From Acidobacteriota bacterium (GTDB lineage Bacteria > Acidobacteriota > Terriglobia > Bryobacterales > Bryobacteraceae), in the NCBI GenBank assembly GCA_017304135.1, contig JAFLBB010000011.1, forward strand, positions 25,872-89,871: a DNA stretch of 64,000 bases, in the 5' to 3' direction. Of this stretch, positions 51,744 to 60,530 are shown piece by piece (the first letter of the stretch is position 1; the number at the start of each line of letters is the position of its first letter). The translations under genes were made by a program, and so were the position numbers. Below the pieces are notes generated by a model. The model had not been told where the DNA came from, did no database searches, and saw nothing but the letters and a program-made list of their open reading frames with translations.

Positions 51744-53360
51744 ATGACCAGTCCCCTCACCCCTATCGCCGCCCTTCCCCTTCTCTTGCTCACCCTTGCT
51801 GCCAACACACCAGGCGCCGACGTTGTCGTTTACGGTGGATCTTCGGCAGGTGTGATGGCCAGCGTGCAGACCGCTCGCATGGGCCACTCCGTCACCCTCG
51901 TCGCGCCTGAAATCCACGTCGGCGGCATGCCTGTCGAAGGCCTGGGGAGCGCCGACATCAACAACCACTGGTTCCGCAACGATGTCGCCGTCGGCGGCTT
52001 GGCCCGCGAATTCTACCTTCGCCTCGGCCGCAAGTACGGCCAATCCGGTCCCGTCTACAAGTACGAGTCGAGCGTCGCCGAACAGGTCTTCGACGACCTC
52101 CTGCGCGAAGCCGGCGTCGTCGTCGTCCGCGGCCAGCGGCTCCGCGAGCCTCTGCCCTCCTCCCTCGAGTGGCAACCCACGGGCAAGGCCATTCGTGCTC
52201 TCCTCACCGAAGCCGGCCGCCGCTTCGAGGGCAGCCTCTTCATCGACGCCACCCTCGAAGGCGACCTCCTCGCCGCCGCCCGCGTTCAAACCACCTCCGG
52301 CCGCGAAGCCAACTCCCAGTACGGCGAAACCAAGAACGGCATTCGCGCTGAGACCACTCACGCCCAGTTTCTCGTCAAGGTCGATCCCTATCGCGTCCCC
52401 GGCGACCCCTCCAGCGGCCTCATCCCGACCATCCAGGACGAACCCCTTGGCACTCCCGGCGCCGCCGACAACAACATCCAGGCCTTCTGCTTTCGACTCT
52501 GCCTCACCCGCGACCCCGCCAACCGGCTCCTCATCTCCAAACCCGCCGGCTTTGACCGATCCCTCTACGAAATCTACTTCCGCTACGCCAGCGCCGGCGG
52601 TACTCTCTGGCGGCCCGGCGCCAATCTCCCCAATGGCAAGACCGACCTCGGTAGCTGGCACGATCTCTCCGCCAACCTTTACGGCATGAATCGCGAATAC
52701 CCCAACGGGGACTACGCCACGCGCCAGCGCATCTACCGCCAGCATCTCAGCTTCACCCACGGCCTCCTCTGGCTGCTCGCCAACGACCCCGCCATCCCCG
52801 AATCGACCCGCGCCGCCTGGCGCGATTGGGGGCTCTGCAAAAATGAGTTCACCGACAACGGCGGCTTCCCCCGCCAGCTCTACATCCGCGATGCCCGCCG
52901 CATGGTTTCGGACTTCGTCATCACCGAGCAACACACCCGCCGCTTCAACCCCGCGCCCGTCGCCGATCCCGTCGCCGTCGCATTCTGGCCCACCGACACC
53001 CACAGCGTGCGCCGCATCGTTCGCAATGGGGCCGCCTACAATGAAGGCTTCGTCTTCGATGACAACAATTGGGGACCCTTCGGCGTCTCCTATCGCGCCC
53101 TGGTTCCCCGCCGCGCCGAGGCTACCAACCTCATCACGCCCACCTGCCCCTCGTCCACGCACGTCGCCTATGGGGCCATCCGCCTCGAGCAGACCTTCAT
53201 GTCGCTCGGTCAGGCCGCCGCCACCGCTGCCGTACTAGCTCTCAACAAGGGCATCGCTATCCAGGACGTCCACTATGGCGAACTCCGGGCTCGCCTCCTC
53301 GGCGACGGGCAAGTGGTCGCGCTCTCCCTCGTTCCACCCAAGGAAACCGCCACTCGATAG
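51744..53360 (+). CDS. FAD-dependent oxidoreductase, exported (FAD_oxidored family)
   Basis: A 538-residue flavoprotein of the PF12831-like family, frequent in acidobacterial and planctomycete sugar loci. A signal sequence (IAALPLLLLTLAANTPGAD) precedes the Rossmann motif VVVYGGSSAGVMASVQTARM. Further typical blocks are GGMPVEGLGSADINNH, FIDATLEGDLLAAA, and the C-terminal TPTCPSSTHVAYGAIRLEQT. The substrate is unknown; related proteins are annotated as xanthan-lyase-associated or simply FAD dependent. The gene stands alone between the GH5 cellulase and decayed sequence, and codon choice is strongly C-ending. Confidence 0.85.
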   Translation: MTSPLTPIAALPLLLLTLAANTPGADVVVYGGSSAGVMASVQTARMGHSVTLVAPEIHVGGMPVEGLGSADINNHWFRNDVAVGGLAREFYLRLGRKYGQSGPVYKYESSVAEQVFDDLLREAGVVVVRGQRLREPLPSSLEWQPTGKAIRALLTEAGRRFEGSLFIDATLEGDLLAAARVQTTSGREANSQYGETKNGIRAETTHAQFLVKVDPYRVPGDPSSGLIPTIQDEPLGTPGAADNNIQAFCFRLCLTRDPANRLLISKPAGFDRSLYEIYFRYASAGGTLWRPGANLPNGKTDLGSWHDLSANLYGMNREYPNGDYATRQRIYRQHLSFTHGLLWLLANDPAIPESTRAAWRDWGLCKNEFTDNGGFPRQLYIRDARRMVSDFVITEQHTRRFNPAPVADPVAVAFWPTDTHSVRRIVRNGAAYNEGFVFDDNNWGPFGVSYRALVPRRAEATNLITPTCPSSTHVAYGAIRLEQTFMSLGQAAATAAVLALNKGIAIQDVHYGELRARLLGDGQVVALSLVPPKETATR

Positions 53361-54209
53361 GTCGTCTCGCGCGGCAATGCCGTCAGCCGCAACAACAGTG
53401 CGAGCCCTGCCAAGTCACAGCAGCCGTGCCCAAACGATTGCGATTCCGCCGGCCCTCGTTGGCACGCGGCGTCGCGATTCGCTTCGTGCCGGTGCGTGTG
53501 CCCATCGAGCGTTTCAATGACCCCTCCGGCGCGGCATGCCGCCCAAACCTGGCGGCCCCTCGAACCCGACCTCGCACGCCACGGCGAGCCTTTCCCCGAT
53601 GCCTTCACGCCCCGCTCGCGGCATTCCCGTGAAGACGCTCGAAGGCGTCAACGTGCTCAGCGAGTTCGTCACCGGCGATGGATTGAAACCTGCCTCACCC
53701 GCCATCGCCGTCTTCCGTAATCGCATGGACACCGCCGGTTACCTTCTCACGGCCTGAAGAGCCTCCGCCTTCAACACAACAGCCCCGCCTTCGGCGAGGC
53801 CATTTTCGATCTGGTCGTCCGCGCTGCTGCTGCTCCTTCGCACTTTGCCGTCGATGCGCCCGCGCCTTTCCCGCCAATCTCACCGTGAAGGGCGATGCCT
53901 ACGTTCCGCACCCCACCACCAGCCCGGGAATTTCACCAGCCCCCGGCTGCGGAGCGCGATACTCACGCGCTCGCGGCGTTGCGCTCGAAGCTGGCCCTCG
54001 GCGTAGTGTTCCCTCAGGCCCGCATCCCATCTCTTTCGCCCGCCTTGCATGCGCACGGCTCTCCTCACTCCTCGCCGGGATCATAGTGAAACTTTCGGCC
54101 TGGGACAGGAGAGACGTCCACGCAATCCAGCGTGAATGATGACTTTGGCGTCCCCGTTGAGAATGTCCGCGTCCTCATCCCCAAAGACAGGCGTCTCTGT
54201 TCCGTCTGG
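53361..54209 (+). pseudogene. decayed coding remnant, frame-broken
   Basis: This 849-base stretch has no intact gene, but coherent protein-like peptides appear in shifting plus-strand frames: VPVRVPIERFNDPSGAA, then VKTLEGVNVLSEFVTGDGL and AIAVFRNRMDTAGYLL up to a stop at 53757, then LKSLRLQHNSPAFGEAIFDL in another frame, then NLTVKGDAYVPHP. Their order and C-ending codons suggest one former gene broken by several frameshifts. I do not recognise the family. The alternative is chance open frames in GC-rich DNA. Confidence 0.35.
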
Positions 54210-54878
54210 CTACTTGGCTACCGCAGGCGCCGCGTGGTGCGCGGCGGAGTGCCACGCCGCGCGCGACAGCAACGCGCCGGGTTGGGGCCGAACACTGTGC
54301 GCCGGGACCTCCGGCGGCGGTTCCTCCACATGCCTTCCCAACTGCTCCCAGCGGAGAGCCATCTGGTCAGCCGGAATGTCGGTACGTGTCCACTCGGCCA
54401 GAGTCCGGCGGCGGTATTCCACTCCGCATCCTGTCCTCACCCAACGTTCATAGGAGGCGATCCACCCCACGAGCGTTTTGAGCAGCCGGCGGCTGCGGCG
54501 GATCTCCCGTCGCGTTGAGGGGCCGCGGTGGTTCTCCATTTGCTCCGCCCTCCAAATCTCGTCGAGGGAAAACTGCTGGGGTAGCCAGCGGGGAACGAAG
54601 CAGTAGCGATTGACATAGATGCCGCCACACTGGCCGTCACGCAGGGCGATACCGAATCCCCATAGGACGATCCCGGTGCCACCATCGCGCCATTCATAGC
54701 GGGAACTGCCCCGCCCGAGCTCCGGCGGCCGCGTGCGGTTCAGGCCGAAGTGCAGCAGCAGATTTCCCTCCGCCCGCCGGATGTCCTGCCCCCAGCACCA
54801 GCATTGCTGGTGAAGCAACTCGGCTCCCTGCAGCCAGTACGGCGAAAGAGGCTGTGCCCTCCAGCCGCCGCAACTCAT
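54210..54878 (-). CDS. uncharacterised protein of the CobW/WD40 metal cluster
   Basis: A 222-residue predicted protein without a recognised domain and without a signal peptide. It is rich in Trp, Arg and Cys, for example HQQCWCWGQD and YRWVRTGCG-like segments, and has a central GGIYVNRYCFVPRWLPQQF block. Its ATG overlaps the stop of the preceding small gene by 4 bases (ATGA), placing it last in the long minus-strand metal operon. The last 60 residues are Arg/His/Pro-rich and may be less constrained. Function unknown; the operon suggests a link to metal supply. Confidence 0.55.
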   Translation of the reverse strand: MSCGGWRAQPLSPYWLQGAELLHQQCWCWGQDIRRAEGNLLLHFGLNRTRPPELGRGSSRYEWRDGGTGIVLWGFGIALRDGQCGGIYVNRYCFVPRWLPQQFSLDEIWRAEQMENHRGPSTRREIRRSRRLLKTLVGWIASYERWVRTGCGVEYRRRTLAEWTRTDIPADQMALRWEQLGRHVEEPPPEVPAHSVRPQPGALLSRAAWHSAAHHAAPAVAK

Positions 54879-55129
54879 CGTGCCAGGTTCTCCATGTCCT
54901 GGCGCGAAATCTCCCTCATGGCCTTGTGCAGCTTGTACTGCCGCGTCACGCCCGGGCTCTCCAGGATCGCGATGACGGTCTCTAGTGGCGGGCAGCCTGG
55001 TTCAGCGCAGTGCAATTCGGTTACGACCACAACGGTGTCCTCGGGCAGACCGAAGATCTCCCGTGTCCACCGCTTCAGCAAAGCGGCTGGCGATGCGCCG
55101 GGCGTGGGGGAGCGGAAGAGGTCCATCAC
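54875..55129 (-). CDS. small conserved-looking protein of the CobW/WD40 metal cluster
   Basis: An 84-residue cytoplasmic protein. Its middle, DTVVVVTELHCAEPGCPPLE, has two cysteines five residues apart (C-A-E-P-G-C) and reads like a compact beta-strand and metal- or partner-binding motif. The tail KAMREISRQDMENLAR is helical. The start overlaps the WD40 gene stop (TGATG), and the end overlaps the 222-residue gene by ATGA. I recall similar small proteins beside CobW genes in other bacteria, but I cannot name a family. Function unknown. Confidence 0.65.
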   Translation of the reverse strand: MMDLFRSPTPGASPAALLKRWTREIFGLPEDTVVVVTELHCAEPGCPPLETVIAILESPGVTRQYKLHKAMREISRQDMENLAR

Positions 55130-56172
55130 GCTTGCGATGTCCGGCGGAAAATGCGCAGCATCCCGCGTTCCGTGGTGGCCGCCAGGTGCTCATCAGCGGG
55201 CGCCCAGCACAACTGCGTGATGGCGCCATCCAACCGCGCCCCCCGCAGCGGGCGGTCAGGCTTGCGCTGGTTCCACACATACACCCAGCCGGCCCGGCAT
55301 CCCGAAGCCAGCAGCCCTCCGTTGCTCTGGTAGGCCACGGCGCTGAGATACACCTCGTGAGCCTGCAACTGAATGGGCCGCGTCCCGGCTGGACCCTTGC
55401 CGCCGCAATCCCAGATCGTCACCACCGGCGAGCCTCCCGTAGCCAGATAGCGGCTGCCCGTGTCCCACGACAGTTCGCGAATCTTGGCCGGATAACCGGT
55501 CATCTCCAGGTCGCGCCCCGACTTGCGGTACCAGAAATGAACGCTCGCGTCCTGGTTGCCTGTGGCCATGTAGTTGCCGTCCGGGCTCCAGGCGACAGCG
55601 AGGATGGACCCCTTCCAGGCGAACGACTTCACCGGCTCTGGCTTGTCGACGCCGAACGTCGCCAGTTGGCCATAGGCGGCGCTGGCGAAATAGAACGCGC
55701 CAGGCTGCCAGGCGACGCTGGAAATCGTACTCGGATGGGCGCCATAAGCGTGAACGAGTTCGCCGCCCGCCTTCCACAGCTTCAGTTGGCGTCCGGCTGC
55801 CGTCACCAGGAAGTCGCCCAGTGGAGAGAAGGCCACATGCTCCACCCAGGAAGCGCCCGCGTCCAGTTCCTGCCGCGGTTCTCCTGTTGCGGCGTCCCAC
55901 ACTCTGGCTACTCCATCCTGCCCCCCCGTCGCCAGCAGTTCCCCGTTGGCGTTCCACGAGACGGCAAACGTGCCGTGCTTGTGGCCCGGCAATTCGCGCA
56001 CGAGCTTGCCGCCGCTGTCCCAGATCCCCACCGGACCGCTCACCGTGGCCGTGGCCACCATGCGTCCATCCGGCGACCACTCGGCGGCAATGATGTGGTC
56101 CCCCATCTGCGCCTCGCCGCTCATCTCGAGCGCGGGCACAGGGACCGGCGGAGCCGCTAGCGTACGAGGCAT
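55126..56172 (-). CDS. WD40-repeat beta-propeller protein
   Basis: A 348-residue protein with about seven WD40 blades: WSPDGRMVATATVSGPVGIW, ATGGQDGVARVWDAATG, GRQLKLWKAGG, AWSPDGNYMATGNQDASVHF, YLATGGSPVVTIWDCGG and SGCRAGWVYVWNQ. ATG 56172 is chosen from GGAAGGA nine bases upstream; the longer open frame runs back into cobW and is rejected. It overlaps the end of cobW by 16 bases. No signal peptide is seen, so it is probably a cytoplasmic scaffold. A WD40 protein directly paired with a COG0523 GTPase suggests a client or partner role in metal delivery, which is inference. Confidence 0.88.
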   Translation of the reverse strand: MPRTLAAPPVPVPALEMSGEAQMGDHIIAAEWSPDGRMVATATVSGPVGIWDSGGKLVRELPGHKHGTFAVSWNANGELLATGGQDGVARVWDAATGEPRQELDAGASWVEHVAFSPLGDFLVTAAGRQLKLWKAGGELVHAYGAHPSTISSVAWQPGAFYFASAAYGQLATFGVDKPEPVKSFAWKGSILAVAWSPDGNYMATGNQDASVHFWYRKSGRDLEMTGYPAKIRELSWDTGSRYLATGGSPVVTIWDCGGKGPAGTRPIQLQAHEVYLSAVAYQSNGGLLASGCRAGWVYVWNQRKPDRPLRGARLDGAITQLCWAPADEHLAATTERGMLRIFRRTSQA

Positions 56173-57512
56173 CGCATGAATCCTTCCGTGAGCGCCGCGC
56201 GGTCCAGGTTGCGCCCGATGAAGATGAACGAATTGTGGCGCGGCTCGGCGCCCCATTCGCGGTCCGGCCGTCCGTCGAACAGCATGTGGACCCCCTGGAA
56301 CACGAAGCGGCGCGTCTCGCCGGCAATGCTCAGCACGCCCTTCATCCGGAAGATGTCCGGCCCCTTGTTCATGAGCAGGTCGCGCAGCCACGCGTTGAGC
56401 TTCCTCTCATTGAGATCGCCGGGCACGCTCAGCCCCACCGACGAAACCTCCTCGTCATGCTCATGGTCCGGCTTGTAGGCTTTGCTCACGGCCGCTTCCA
56501 GCGCGCCTGAACCGTGCAGCGCGGCGGCGAATTCCTCGGGATGATGCTCGGTAAACAGGGCGTAAGCGCCATCGGCGGGCACGGCAATCGGGAACCGCTT
56601 CTCGCCCGCGCCTTCGAGCGTCAGCACGTGCAGATCGTAACCGGTCTCAATCGTCTCGCCGGGGCGAACGCTCTTTTTCTCCCCTGAAAAACTGAGCACG
56701 GCCCCCAGTTGCGCTCCTTCCAGTCCCTGGTAGTCGGCGCTGGCAACCGGGATCACCACGAGGCTCATTTCGGGGTCGGGCCCATCCTGCATCACGAACT
56801 CATGCCGGCCCGCCGTCATCTGGTACACACCGCCCCACTCGAACGGATACTCCGGTTCCAGGAACATCGGGTCCACCTGCAGGGCCCGGTCCAGGTTGAA
56901 GCCGCCGAGCCCCAGAATTTTGTCCATGCCGATGGAGGCGTCCTGTGTGCGGTAGATCTTGGCCGCCGGATTCATCTCGCGGATGCGGGCTTCGAGTTTG
57001 TCCACCTCGCCAGGCGGCACGAGGTCGATCTTGTTTAGCAGAATCACGTCCGCAAAGGCGACCTGCTCCTTGGCCTCGTCGGAGTCGTCGATGTGCTGCC
57101 AGATGTGCTTGGTGTCGACAAGCGTGACGATGCCGTCCAGGGCCATCCGGTCGCGCATTTCGTCGTCGACAAAGAAGGTTTGCGCCACCGGAGCGGGATC
57201 GGCCAGGCCCGTGGTTTCGATCATGATGTGGTCAAACCGGTCGCGCCGCTTCATGAGATTGCCGAGGATACGGATGAGATCGCCGCGCACGGTGCAACAG
57301 ATGCACCCGTTGTTCATCTCGAAGATCTCTTCCTCGGCGTTCACAATGAGCTCGTTGTCCACGCCCACTTCGCCGAATTCGTTCTCAATTACGGCGATGC
57401 GCTTGCCGTGGTTCTCGGTGAGGATCCGGTTCAGCAGCGTGGTCTTGCCCGAGCCCAGAAACCCGGTCAATACGGTGACCGGGATGCGTTCCGATGCGGT
57501 TTCGGTGTTCAT
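56157..57512 (-). CDS. CobW/COG0523-family GTPase metallochaperone
   Basis: A 451-residue G3E-family GTPase. Walker A is TGFLGSGKTTLLN (Lys23). The invariant metal-binding C-x-C-C is GCICC (Cys70, Cys72, Cys73), preceded by IENEFGEVGVD. The specificity motif is LLNKIDLV, and a small His/Asp-rich stretch (KPDHEHDEE) lies near residue 347. The C-terminal CobW_C domain ends with FRMKGVLSIAGE and FQGVHMLFDG. These GTPases insert or deliver Zn or Co under limitation. It follows the ferredoxin-like gene by 20 bases in the metal-importer operon. Whether it serves cobalamin synthesis or Zn homeostasis is open; no other cob genes are present. Confidence 0.92.
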   Translation of the reverse strand: MNTETASERIPVTVLTGFLGSGKTTLLNRILTENHGKRIAVIENEFGEVGVDNELIVNAEEEIFEMNNGCICCTVRGDLIRILGNLMKRRDRFDHIMIETTGLADPAPVAQTFFVDDEMRDRMALDGIVTLVDTKHIWQHIDDSDEAKEQVAFADVILLNKIDLVPPGEVDKLEARIREMNPAAKIYRTQDASIGMDKILGLGGFNLDRALQVDPMFLEPEYPFEWGGVYQMTAGRHEFVMQDGPDPEMSLVVIPVASADYQGLEGAQLGAVLSFSGEKKSVRPGETIETGYDLHVLTLEGAGEKRFPIAVPADGAYALFTEHHPEEFAAALHGSGALEAAVSKAYKPDHEHDEEVSSVGLSVPGDLNERKLNAWLRDLLMNKGPDIFRMKGVLSIAGETRRFVFQGVHMLFDGRPDREWGAEPRHNSFIFIGRNLDRAALTEGFMRCLVR

Positions 57513-57532
57513 GGTGAAGGTCTCCTGCTTCG

Positions 57533-57931
57533 TCAGGCCGCCCCGGCGGCCACGGGTTCATCAACAAAACGTTCCAGGCGAAAGGGCTCCAGGGATTCCG
57601 GCAGCGGCACAAGGCATCCCTGGTGGTCGCAGTCCGTCGCCCAATCGGCCAGCGCCAGGTAGTGCGTTTCCTCATGAAGCCCGCCCAGGAAAATCGCCTC
57701 CTGGCCATACAGAATCAGCACGACGTTGGAGGCGTCGCAGGGTCCGAGGCAGCCGCTGATGCTGAGGTGGATCTTTTTGGGCAGCATGCGCCGCTTCCAC
57801 TCCGACTTCAGCCAGTCCACCGGCACGGGCGGATGGCCCTTGTCCGTGCGGCCGCAACAACAGCCCAGGCACACCAGCACTTGGCCAAGGGTTTTCCGCG
57901 TCGTAACCGGGCAAGCTGTGTGTACGCTCAT
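57533..57931 (-). CDS. (2Fe-2S) ferredoxin/thioredoxin-like protein of the metal operon
   Basis: A 132-residue protein of the thioredoxin-like 2Fe-2S ferredoxin type. Four or more cysteines are placed as expected: VCLGCCCGRTDKG near the N-terminus and SGCLGPCDASNVVLILYG in the middle. ATG 57931 overlaps the cbiO stop (ATGA) and has GGAG four bases upstream, so the longer frame starting at 58132 is rejected. Similar ferredoxins occur beside CobW and cobalamin/cobalt transport genes in other bacteria. It may support reduction of the metal or of a corrinoid; that is inference. Confidence 0.8.
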   Translation of the reverse strand: MSVHTACPVTTRKTLGQVLVCLGCCCGRTDKGHPPVPVDWLKSEWKRRMLPKKIHLSISGCLGPCDASNVVLILYGQEAIFLGGLHEETHYLALADWATDCDHQGCLVPLPESLEPFRLERFVDEPVAAGAA

Positions 57932-58767
57932 GGAGTCTCCCTTCTCACGGTCGCCATCGCCAATTGGCGGAACGCCTCGCGCGAGCGCGGCAAAGGCTGC
58001 CGGGCGCCGATCGCCAGCGCGGCCTCCAGCAGCACGGGCGGCTCCAGCGAAGCGTGCTCGAGCATGTCGAAGTCGCTCAGCACCTGGGCCGGTTGGCCAT
58101 GCGCCAGCAGGCCCCCCCGGAACAGCACGCACACCTCATCGGCCCACTCATACGCACGGTCCACATCGTGAGTGGCCTGCACAATCGCCGTGCCCTCGGA
58201 CGCCAGACGATCAAGAAGTTGCAACAGCGAGCGGATACCGGCCGCATCCAGGCCCGAGGTCGGCTCATCCAGAAGCAGGACGGCGGGACGTTGCGCCACC
58301 AGCCCCGCCAGTGCCACCCGCTTCTTCTCGCCCAGGCTCAACTCGTGCACGGGCCGCGCCGCCAGTTGGGCAATGCCCATCGCCTCCAGCGCCTCCCGCG
58401 CCATGCCCCGGGCGGCCTCTTCGGCCACGCCCGACTGCAGCGGACCAAAGGCCACATCCTGCTCCACGGTCGGCGCCAGGAGTTGATCTTCCGGGTCCTG
58501 CAACAGCAGGCCGACCGAGCGACGCCACCGGCGCTGTCCGGCCCGCGAGTAATCGGCCCGCTCCCCGTTCAGAATCACTTCGCCCAGGCAAACGTGCTCC
58601 GCGCCGCTGAGCAGAAGCAGGAGCGTTGACTTCCCCGCGCCATTGGCTCCCAGCAGCGCCACTTTGCCGCCCGCGGCGGCGCGGAAACTGATGTCGCGCA
58701 CGGCCCACAGCCCAGGTGCGTAGGCATAGGAAATGCCCCGCGCCTCCAACACCGGAAGGTTCACCAC
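57928..58767 (-). CDS. cbiO: CbiO-type ATPase of an ECF metal importer
   Basis: A 279-residue ABC ATPase. Walker A is GANGAGKST, the Q-loop follows in LLLQDPEDQLLAPTVEQDVAFG (typical of ECF transporters), the signature is LSLGEKKRVALAG, Walker B is VLLLDEPTSGLD, and the H-loop is QATHDVD. It powers cobalt or nickel uptake together with CbiM and CbiQ. The start at 58767 lies just inside the end of cbiQ (58761), and the stop overlaps the ferredoxin gene. Only one ATPase gene is present, so a homodimer is expected. Confidence 0.93.
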   Translation of the reverse strand: MVNLPVLEARGISYAYAPGLWAVRDISFRAAAGGKVALLGANGAGKSTLLLLLSGAEHVCLGEVILNGERADYSRAGQRRWRRSVGLLLQDPEDQLLAPTVEQDVAFGPLQSGVAEEAARGMAREALEAMGIAQLAARPVHELSLGEKKRVALAGLVAQRPAVLLLDEPTSGLDAAGIRSLLQLLDRLASEGTAIVQATHDVDRAYEWADEVCVLFRGGLLAHGQPAQVLSDFDMLEHASLEPPVLLEAALAIGARQPLPRSREAFRQLAMATVRRETP

Positions 58768-59501
58768 GGGAAACTCCTCCGGAACAGAACGGCGCCCAGC
58801 AGCAGCGCCACTTCAAGTCCGATCGCCGCCGCGAGAAAAGGAGCGGATCGGCGCGTCTCGGGCGGCAGCAGCAGGAATCCCTCCACACCGCGAATCGCCG
58901 CGCCCCGTTCGAGGCGGCGCGCACTGTCGATGCCGCGAACCAGCAGGTTGCCGGCCGAGTGGGAAGCCGCCGCCACCGTCAGCCGCTTACCCGCCAGCCG
59001 CAAGTCCAGCCCCAGGCGGAGCCGGTCCAGCAGTGCGAATGAGGACACAGCCAGTCGGTAAACCAGGAACGCTAGTTCGACGAGGGCAGCCGGCGCTTTC
59101 GCCCGGCCTAGGACGGCCAGCAAATCCGGCACCGGTGTCGTCAGGCTCAGCAGCGACAGGCATGACGCGCACGCCAGGCCGCGCAGCCACAGCCCGGCCG
59201 CCCTGGGTACGCCGTCCGCATACCAGCCCAGCGGCGAAACGGTGAACACCAGCGGAGCCACGGCAGCCGTGAAGAAAATCGCCTGCGGGGCCAGGAATCT
59301 GAGCCACGCCCTGCCCGGAATGCGAGCCCCCGCCAGCGCCGCCGTAGCCGAAACGATGAAAATGATGAGCGACCACGGCAGCGCAGGCAACAGCGAGGCA
59401 AGCAGGAGCAGTCCGCCCCCCAGCGCTAGCTTCTCCTCTGGACTTCGCTCGCGCCAGCGGTTCGAGTAGGCCAGATGGCCGATCGGAGAATGGTCGTGCA
59501 T
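58761..59501 (-). CDS. cbiQ: CbiQ-type transmembrane subunit of the ECF metal importer
   Basis: A 246-residue T-component. ATG 59501 is preceded by AGGAGGGG and overlaps the stop of the small membrane gene by one base; the longer frame from 59609 is rejected. A start such as HDHSPIGHLAYSNRWRERSP leads into several hydrophobic helices. The Ala-x-Gly type coupling motifs occur as DLRLAGKRL and RGAAIRGVEG region. CbiQ couples ATP hydrolysis by CbiO to metal passage through CbiM. Confidence 0.9.
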   Translation of the reverse strand: MHDHSPIGHLAYSNRWRERSPEEKLALGGGLLLLASLLPALPWSLIIFIVSATAALAGARIPGRAWLRFLAPQAIFFTAAVAPLVFTVSPLGWYADGVPRAAGLWLRGLACASCLSLLSLTTPVPDLLAVLGRAKAPAALVELAFLVYRLAVSSFALLDRLRLGLDLRLAGKRLTVAAASHSAGNLLVRGIDSARRLERGAAIRGVEGFLLLPPETRRSAPFLAAAIGLEVALLLGAVLFRRSFPW

Positions 59502-59746
59502 CAGCCCCTCCTGCTCCTGATTCCGCGCGCTCCAAACCAAAGGAGCGCTACGCCCAGCGCCGCCTGGCAGCCGAACGAGATCGCTTGCACCGGTTGCTCC
59601 GGCTCCCACGCCGCTCGCAACTCCGGCGGCGGCAGCATCGCCGAGACACGCTCATCGGCGTCGATCCGCTCCTGGTTGGAAGCCATGTACCACGCCGCGC
59701 CCGCCACCAGGAGGCACGACAGCCCCGCTGCCCCCATCCTCTTCAT
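59501..59746 (-). CDS. CbiN-like small membrane component
   Basis: An 81-residue protein with two hydrophobic helices (AAGLSCLLVAGAAWYMAS and SFGCQAALGVALLWFGARG) flanking a polar loop. This is the architecture of CbiN and PDGLE-domain small subunits that help CbiM bind metal. It overlaps cbiM by 4 bases (ATGA) and sits exactly where cbiN lies in Salmonella-type operons. Sequence similarity alone is weak, so the call depends on size, topology and position. Confidence 0.7.
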   Translation of the reverse strand: MKRMGAAGLSCLLVAGAAWYMASNQERIDADERVSAMLPPPELRAAWEPEQPVQAISFGCQAALGVALLWFGARGIRSRRG

Positions 59747-60396
59747 CGCCGCACCCAGGCTTCCCGCCCGGCGGCCGCCCAACCCGAGGCACGCTCGAAT
59801 ACGCCAAGAACAGTCACGCTGAATACCGCTTCCACGACGGAGATGGGAACCTGCGTTACGGCGAACACGGCGCCAAACTTGACGAAGGCGCCGCCTACTC
59901 CTCCAGTCGCATCGGGATGGGCCAGCGCCAACTGCGCCGCCGTGCAGGCATAGGTGGCCAGCGATCCGGCGAAGGCCGCGAGCATGACCGCCACCTTGGG
60001 TTGCGCCCCGGCGCGCACGGCGATTCTCCAAAGTCCCCACGTAATCCAGGGACCAACTACGCCCAGCGACATCAGATTGGCTCCCAACGTCGTGAGTCCC
60101 CCGTGTCCGGTCAGCAGCGCCTGGAAGAGAAGCACGACGAGTGCTAGTGCGGGCATGAGTACAGGGCCCGCCAGCAGCGTGCCCACCGCCACGCCAGTGG
60201 GATGCGAACTGCTTCCCGCCACCGACGGCAGCTTTAACGCCGTCAGCGCGAACAGATAACCGGCCGAAGCGGCCACCAGGAACCGGTCGTCGCGGCGTGA
60301 GCTCAGCCGGGCGATTCCGCCGCCGGCAAATGGCGCCGCTATGGCCGCCCAGGCGGCCGCATGCGTCAACGGCAGAAATCCTTCACTGATGTGCAT
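59743..60396 (-). CDS. cbiM: CbiM-type substrate-binding membrane subunit (Co/Ni)
   Basis: A 217-residue S-component with about six helices. ATG 60396 is certain from the canonical N-terminus MHISEGFLP, since in CbiM/NikM the N-terminal Met-His side is a metal ligand; the longer frame is rejected. A second ligand His lies in GSSSHPTGVAVG. Other typical blocks are ALTALKLPSVAGSS, LVVLLFQALLTGHGGLTTLG and FAVTQVPISVVEAVFSVTVL. The choice between Co and Ni cannot be made from sequence. It begins 134 bases after the ArsR gene end on the same strand. Confidence 0.93.
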   Translation of the reverse strand: MHISEGFLPLTHAAAWAAIAAPFAGGGIARLSSRRDDRFLVAASAGYLFALTALKLPSVAGSSSHPTGVAVGTLLAGPVLMPALALVVLLFQALLTGHGGLTTLGANLMSLGVVGPWITWGLWRIAVRAGAQPKVAVMLAAFAGSLATYACTAAQLALAHPDATGGVGGAFVKFGAVFAVTQVPISVVEAVFSVTVLGVFERASGWAAAGREAWVRR

Positions 60397-60530
60397 GAGC
60401 GCAGTCCTGATGCGAATCTCCAGGATGGCCGGAGGCTCCACACCCCGGTGAGCGGAAGATCGCGGACGGACTGCGAAAGCGCGTGAGTGGACGGGAAATC
60501 GCCGCCAGAGAACGGCGCGGTGCAATGACC

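Noticed and set aside
60397..60530. Possible cobalamin or Ni/Co riboswitch upstream of cbiM
   Set aside because: No B12-box-like or NiCo-type conserved segment is visible on the minus strand.
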